Positions 5,460 to 8,745 of a stretch of DNA of 8,745 bases are shown in pieces. The stretch comes from Actinomycetes bacterium (GTDB lineage Bacteria > Actinomycetota > Acidimicrobiia > Acidimicrobiales > UBA8190), in the NCBI GenBank assembly GCA_021798135.1, contig JAJZYI010000137.1:1-8745 (forward strand), in the 5' to 3' direction. The first letter of the stretch is position 1. Each line of letters begins with the position of its first letter. The position numbers were made by a program, and so were the translations under genes. The notes beneath the pieces are model-generated. The model worked only from the letters and a program-made list of their open reading frames with translations, did not search any database and was not told where the DNA came from.

Positions 5460-7046
5460 ATGGGGAGCAGGGAGGCCAGCGGAGCGAGGCCGGGCGCCGT
5501 GCGGCGCCTGGTGCACGGCCACCGGCGCCTGGCGGCCGCTCTGGGCTCGCTCGCCGCCGTCGCCGCGGCCGTGGCCGCCGTGGTCGCCCTGCTCGTCCTC
5601 GCTCCCGGGCCCGAAGGAACCTCGGGCACCGGCTCGGCGGGCGCAACCGCGCCGAGCGCCGTCTGGGTCGGCCACCACGGGCGATGGCTCACGAACCCGT
5701 CGGGAGCCGTGGTGCTCCTCCACGGGGTCGACATGGTGGACAAGCGAGCGCCCTACACCCCGGCCGGCGCCGGCTTCGGCGCCGTCGCGGCCGCGACCCT
5801 CGCCGGCGACGGCTTCGACGTCGTCCGCGTCGGGATCCTCTACCAGGCGCTCGAGCCCCGGCCGGGCCGGATCGACCGGGCGTACCTCGCCTCGATCGCC
5901 TCGACGGTGGCCACGCTGGCCCACCACGGCATCTACTCCCTGCTCGACTTCCACCAGGACGAGCTGAGCGCCGAGTTCGGAGGGGAGGGCTTCCCGTCGT
6001 GGTCCGTGCTGACCGGCGGCCTGCCCGTGCGCTCCTACCCGTTCCCCGACGCGTACGTGCTGAGCGCCGCGCTCGACCACGCGTTCACGGCCTTCTGGGC
6101 GGACGCGGCCGGCCCGGGCGGCGTCGGCCTGCAGGAGCGCTACCTGCAGGCGGTGCGAGCCGTCGCCCGGCGCTTCGCCCCCGACCCGTGGGTCATCGGC
6201 TACGACCTCTTCAACGAGCCCTATCCCGGAACCGCCACCACCGGAGAGCTCGCCGCCTTCTACGCCAAGGCCGTCCGGACCGTCCGCAGCGTCGACGCCC
6301 GGCACATCGTGTGGTACGAGCCATGGGTCACGTTCGACTTCGGCGTCCAGACGGCGCTCGGCCGCCTGCCGGGCGCGAACCTCGGCATGTCCTTCCACGA
6401 CTACTGCCTGAACCCGCTCACCACGCCCGCCGCCACGTGCCGCGCGACCGAGCTGCGGACGCTGCTCAACGCGCTCTCGCACGCGACGAGCACCGGCGAC
6501 GCGCTCATGATGACCGAGTTCGGGGCCACCGCCGACCTCGCCGACCTCCAGCGCGTGGTCACGGCGGCCGACGACGCCGAGGTGCCGTGGATCGAGTGGT
6601 CCTACTGCGGCTGCGGCGACCCGACGGGCACGGTCCCAGCCTCCGCGGAGGGGCTGGTCACCACCCCCGCCGAACCCGGCACGGGCACGAACGTCGACCG
6701 CGCCAAGCTCGCCGTCCTGGCCGAGCCGTACCCCCGGGTCGTCGACGGCACGCCCGAGCGGTACGCCTTCGACCGCGCCACCCGGACCTTCGAGCTGCGG
6801 TACACGACCACCACACCCGAGGGGCGCCGTGCCGGGGCCGGCGCCTGCTCGACCGTCGTGGTGCCACCCGTCGCCTACCCCACCGGCTACACGGTGTCGG
6901 CGGCCGGCGCCCGCGTCACGTCGCCCCCCGACGCCGGCGTCGTCGACCTGGCCCAGGAGCGCGGCGCGACCACGGTCACGGTCCGGATCACGCCGGCCGC
7001 GTCGGGCCGCACCGCCCCGCCGGGACCGACGGCCGCCTGCCGGTGA
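5460..7046 (+). CDS. GH5 glycoside hydrolase, endoglycosylceramidase-like
   Basis: This 528-aa extracytoplasmic glycoside hydrolase of family 5 most resembles endoglycosylceramidases, which release the glycan from glycosphingolipids. An Arg-rich N-terminus is followed by a 25-residue hydrophobic stretch (24-48), a signal peptide or membrane anchor. The barrel starts at WLTNPSGAVVLLHGVDMVDK, has DFHQD at residues 163-167, the acid/base Glu253 in LFNEPYPG, HDYC at 313-316, the nucleophile Glu353 in MMTEFGA, and Trp380 before a Cys-rich YCGCGD. A C-terminal beta-sandwich begins near residue 418 with LAEPYPRVVDGTP, as in the Rhodococcus enzymes. The ATG at 5460 has GGAGG 7 nt upstream; an in-frame GTG at 5238 would add 74 low-complexity residues and is rejected. 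It is probably monocistronic. Actual substrate preference (ceramide glycosides, steryl glucosides or other glycolipids) cannot be settled by sequence reading. Confidence 0.86.
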   Translation: MGSREASGARPGAVRRLVHGHRRLAAALGSLAAVAAAVAAVVALLVLAPGPEGTSGTGSAGATAPSAVWVGHHGRWLTNPSGAVVLLHGVDMVDKRAPYTPAGAGFGAVAAATLAGDGFDVVRVGILYQALEPRPGRIDRAYLASIASTVATLAHHGIYSLLDFHQDELSAEFGGEGFPSWSVLTGGLPVRSYPFPDAYVLSAALDHAFTAFWADAAGPGGVGLQERYLQAVRAVARRFAPDPWVIGYDLFNEPYPGTATTGELAAFYAKAVRTVRSVDARHIVWYEPWVTFDFGVQTALGRLPGANLGMSFHDYCLNPLTTPAATCRATELRTLLNALSHATSTGDALMMTEFGATADLADLQRVVTAADDAEVPWIEWSYCGCGDPTGTVPASAEGLVTTPAEPGTGTNVDRAKLAVLAEPYPRVVDGTPERYAFDRATRTFELRYTTTTPEGRRAGAGACSTVVVPPVAYPTGYTVSAAGARVTSPPDAGVVDLAQERGATTVTVRITPAASGRTAPPGPTAACR

Positions 7047-7075
7047 CGGGGCGGCGGGCGGCCGCTGGCAGGGCG

Positions 7076-7101
7076 GGTGCGGGCGCTGCCGAGCCGGCAC
7101 C
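7076..7101 (+). terminator. Weak candidate hairpin after GH5 gene
   Basis: GGTGC (7076-7080) pairs with GCACC (7097-7101), followed inward by a G/G mismatch and GGC/GCC, leaving an 8-nt loop. It lies 30 bp after the stop codon. There is no T-run, so it is only a possible terminator. Confidence 0.25.
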
Positions 7102-7196
7102 ACCCCCGCAGGGCACTTCCCCCCCATGCAGCACTCAGCGCAAGAAGTTTCATCACGCACGGTGACCATCCGTCCCGTCGACACGCTTCGTCCGGG

Positions 7197-7208
7197 CCGA
7201 GCGCTCGG
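7197..7208. promoter_or_regulatory. Perfect 12-bp palindrome
   Basis: CCGAGCGCTCGG is a perfect palindrome about 340 bp before the aconitase start. It could be a regulator site, but short GC palindromes are common by chance at this base composition. Confidence 0.2.
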
Positions 7209-7360
7209 ATTCCCACTGCACGCTCAACCGCGCCGCGCCGGCTGCCGATAGCTCTGGTGGACGGAGCGGGTCGGGTCCCTCGCCGAGCCCGGCCTGCTCC
7301 GTCCCTCCCCCCGGGCCGCACGGCGCGCGACCGATGCGGTCCGCCCCGAGGCACCCGGTC

Positions 7361-7519
7361 CGGCAGCACCACCGACCCCCGGGGAGGCCCGGCGGCCCCA
7401 CAGGGACCCCGGCCCGGCAGCGAAACCCACCCCGGGGAGGTCCGGCGGCCCCACCGGGACCCCGGCCCGGCAGCGAAACCGGCCCCCGCTGGCCCGGCAG
7501 CACCACCGCGGGAGCCGGC
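7361..7519. repeat. Degenerate 54/27-bp direct repeats upstream of acnA
   Basis: Four units each begin with CGGCAGC: 7361-7414 (54 bp), 7415-7467 (53 bp), 7468-7494 (27 bp) and 7495-7519 (partial). The first two agree along nearly their whole length, sharing CCCCGGGGAGG and GACCCCGGCC. The third is a half-length unit. CCGGGG and CCCCGG inside each full unit can pair, so each could fold as a GC-rich hairpin. The block ends about 30 bp before the aconitase ATG, so it is probably within or near the promoter or 5' leader. Confidence 0.75.
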
Positions 7520-7537
7520 ATTGGGAGCTTCGTCCCC

Positions 7538-7543
7538 GGAGGG
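7538..7543 (+). promoter_or_regulatory. Ribosome binding site of acnA
   Basis: GGAGGG lies 6 nt before the ATG at 7550 and 15 nt before the second in-frame ATG at 7559, so it selects the first. Confidence 0.7.
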
Positions 7544-7549
7544 ACCACA

Positions 7550-8745
7550 ATGGGTGCCATGGCACCGCATCCCACCTCCGCCGACAGCTTCGGGTCCCGC
7601 CGCTCGCTCCGGGTCGGCGACCGCACCGTCACCATCCACGCGCTCGAAGCCCTGGCCGGGCGGTTCCCGGTCGAGCGGCTCCCCTTCTCGCTGAAGGTCG
7701 TCCTCGAGAACCTCCTGCGCCACGAGGACGGCCGCCACGTGCACGAGGCCGACATCCAGGCCGTGGCGAGCTGGGCCGACCACCGCGGTGCCGGGACCCA
7801 GTCGGAGATCGCCTTCACCCCCGAGCGGGTGCTCATGCAGGACTTCACCGGCGTGCCGGCCGTCGTCGACCTGGCCGCCATGCGGGACGCGCTGGCGGCG
7901 GCCGGCGGCGACCCGACGCGGGTCAACCCGCAGGTGCCCGTGGAGCTCGTCATCGACCACTCCGTCATCGTCGAGCGGTCCGGGGACGCCAGGGCGTTCA
8001 CCGACAACGTCGACATCGAGTACCGGCGCAACCTCGAGCGCTACCAGCTCCTGCGCTGGGGCCAGCAGGCGTTCAGCGGCTTCCGCGTGGTGCCGCCGGG
8101 CACGGGCATCTGCCACCAGGTCAACCTGGAGTACCTGGCCCGTGTCGTCTTCGCCACCGACGACGGCCTCGCCTTCCCCGACACCCTCGTCGGCACCGAT
8201 TCGCACACCACCATGGTGAACGGGCTCGGCGTGCTCGGCTGGGGCGTCGGCGGCATCGAGGCGGAGGCCGCCATGCTCGGCCAGCCGCTCACGATGCTCG
8301 TGCCGCCGGTCGTCGGCCTGCGCCTGACCGGCGAGCTGCCCACGGGCACGACCGCCACCGACCTGGTGCTCACCATCACCGAGCTGCTGCGCCGCCACGG
8401 CGTGGTCGGCAAGTTCGTGGAGGTGTTCGGCCCCGGGCTGGCCCAGCTCCCGCTCGAGAACCGCGCCACCATCGGCAACATGTCGCCCGAGTACGGCGCC
8501 ACCTGCACGATCTTCCCCGTCGACGGCGCCACGCTCGACTACCTGCGCTTCAGCGGCCGCGACGAGGTCCACGTGGCGCTGGTCGAGGCCTACGCGAAGG
8601 AGCAGGGCCTCTTCCACGAGCACGGCGCGCCCGAGCCCGTGTTCACCGAGACCGTGGAGCTCGACCTGTCGACGGTGGAGCCCAGCATGGCCGGCCCGGC
8701 ACGCCCGCAGGACCGGGTGGCGCTCGGCCGCGTCCCGGCCAGCGC
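7550..8745 (+). CDS. acnA: Aconitate hydratase AcnA (3' partial)
   Basis: This is the N-terminal 398 residues of a cytoplasmic [4Fe-4S] aconitase of the AcnA/IRP1 type, which isomerises citrate to isocitrate in the TCA cycle. Recognisable family blocks are LPFSLKVVLENLLRHEDG, the VIDHSV loop (Asp136, His137, Ser138), GTGICHQVNLEYL (His189), the GTDSHTTMVNGLGVLGWGVG loop (Asp217, Ser218, His219), GKFVEVFGPG and NRATIGNMSPEYG. The family is about 900 aa, so more than half lies past the right edge, including all three cluster-ligating cysteines; cluster competence cannot be checked here. The start at ATG 7550 is supported by a well-placed GGAGGG. The gene begins after a 503-bp gap and is probably transcribed on its own. 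AcnA-type enzymes can act as RNA-binding proteins when they lose the cluster, but nothing here tests that. Confidence 0.95.
   Translation, partial: MGAMAPHPTSADSFGSRRSLRVGDRTVTIHALEALAGRFPVERLPFSLKVVLENLLRHEDGRHVHEADIQAVASWADHRGAGTQSEIAFTPERVLMQDFTGVPAVVDLAAMRDALAAAGGDPTRVNPQVPVELVIDHSVIVERSGDARAFTDNVDIEYRRNLERYQLLRWGQQAFSGFRVVPPGTGICHQVNLEYLARVVFATDDGLAFPDTLVGTDSHTTMVNGLGVLGWGVGGIEAEAAMLGQPLTMLVPPVVGLRLTGELPTGTTATDLVLTITELLRRHGVVGKFVEVFGPGLAQLPLENRATIGNMSPEYGATCTIFPVDGATLDYLRFSGRDEVHVALVEAYAKEQGLFHEHGAPEPVFTETVELDLSTVEPSMAGPARPQDRVALGRVPAS

Larger units (their letters stand above)
7047..7549. other. 503-bp intergenic region before acnA
   Basis: I see no protein or RNA gene here; the long ORFs crossing it have Pro/Arg/Gly-rich composition and are shadows. 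It holds a weak candidate terminator (7076-7101), a perfect 12-bp palindrome (7197-7208), a degenerate repeat block (7361-7519) and the aconitase ribosome binding site. No clear -10/-35 pair is seen; TAGCTC near 7250 is the only TAN3-like box and lacks a -35. Confidence 0.6.

Noticed and set aside
5175..7184. 669-aa minus-strand ORF opposite the GH5 gene
   Set aside because: No motifs and Gly/Arg/Val-rich composition; it is the antisense of a gene with clear GH5 catalytic motifs.
7361..7519. CRISPR array
   Set aside because: Units are adjacent, degenerate and of unequal length, with no unique spacers between constant repeats and no cas genes.
7047..7549. tRNA or other structured RNA gene in the gap before acnA
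   Set aside because: No cloverleaf, T-loop GTTCRA-type signature or known riboswitch core could be found by eye.
6887..8623. 578-aa minus-strand ORF opposite acnA
   Set aside because: It is the antisense of the conserved aconitase blocks and crosses noncoding repeats; no family features.

Overview
The window is about 75% G+C with strong G/C bias at third codon positions. It looks like chromosomal DNA of a high-GC actinobacterium. An early-branching lineage such as Acidimicrobiia is an inference from composition and gene style only; no marker gene here fixes the taxonomy. No transposase, integrase, phage gene, rRNA, tRNA or CRISPR array is visible.

Layout, left to right. (1) A DEAD-box RNA helicase, cut at its 5' end by the window edge, with a repetitive Gly/Ser/Thr/Arg tail (2-1564). 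(2) A candidate leaderless small ORF (1634-1804) overlapping by ATGA the start of an amidase-signature hydrolase (1801-2952). (3) After a gap with 24-bp tandem repeats and two inverted repeats, a probable two-gene operon: an AhpD-like/carboxymuconolactone-decarboxylase-family protein (3205-3600) whose stop overlaps the GTG start of a zinc-dependent alcohol dehydrogenase (3597-4643). (4) On the minus strand, a Cys-rich protein of unknown function (5154-4636), whose 3' end overlaps the dehydrogenase by 8 bp. (5) A divergent 305-bp intergenic region, then a membrane-anchored or secreted GH5 enzyme resembling endoglycosylceramidases (5460-7046). (6) A 503-bp gap with imperfect 54/27-bp repeats, then the first 398 codons of an AcnA-type aconitate hydratase running off the right edge (7550-8745).

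The genes do not form one obvious pathway. The only clear functional unit is the AhpD-like/alcohol dehydrogenase pair, joined by translational overlap, which suggests a small redox or detoxification operon. The helicase (RNA metabolism) and aconitase (TCA cycle) are housekeeping genes, and the GH5 enzyme is an extracytoplasmic accessory function. I found no convincing new multi-gene system. The points most worth a second look are the unusual GH5 glycosidase and the palindrome next to its ribosome binding site, the coupled AhpD/ADH pair with inverted repeats upstream, the orphan Cys-rich protein, and the structured repeat blocks.
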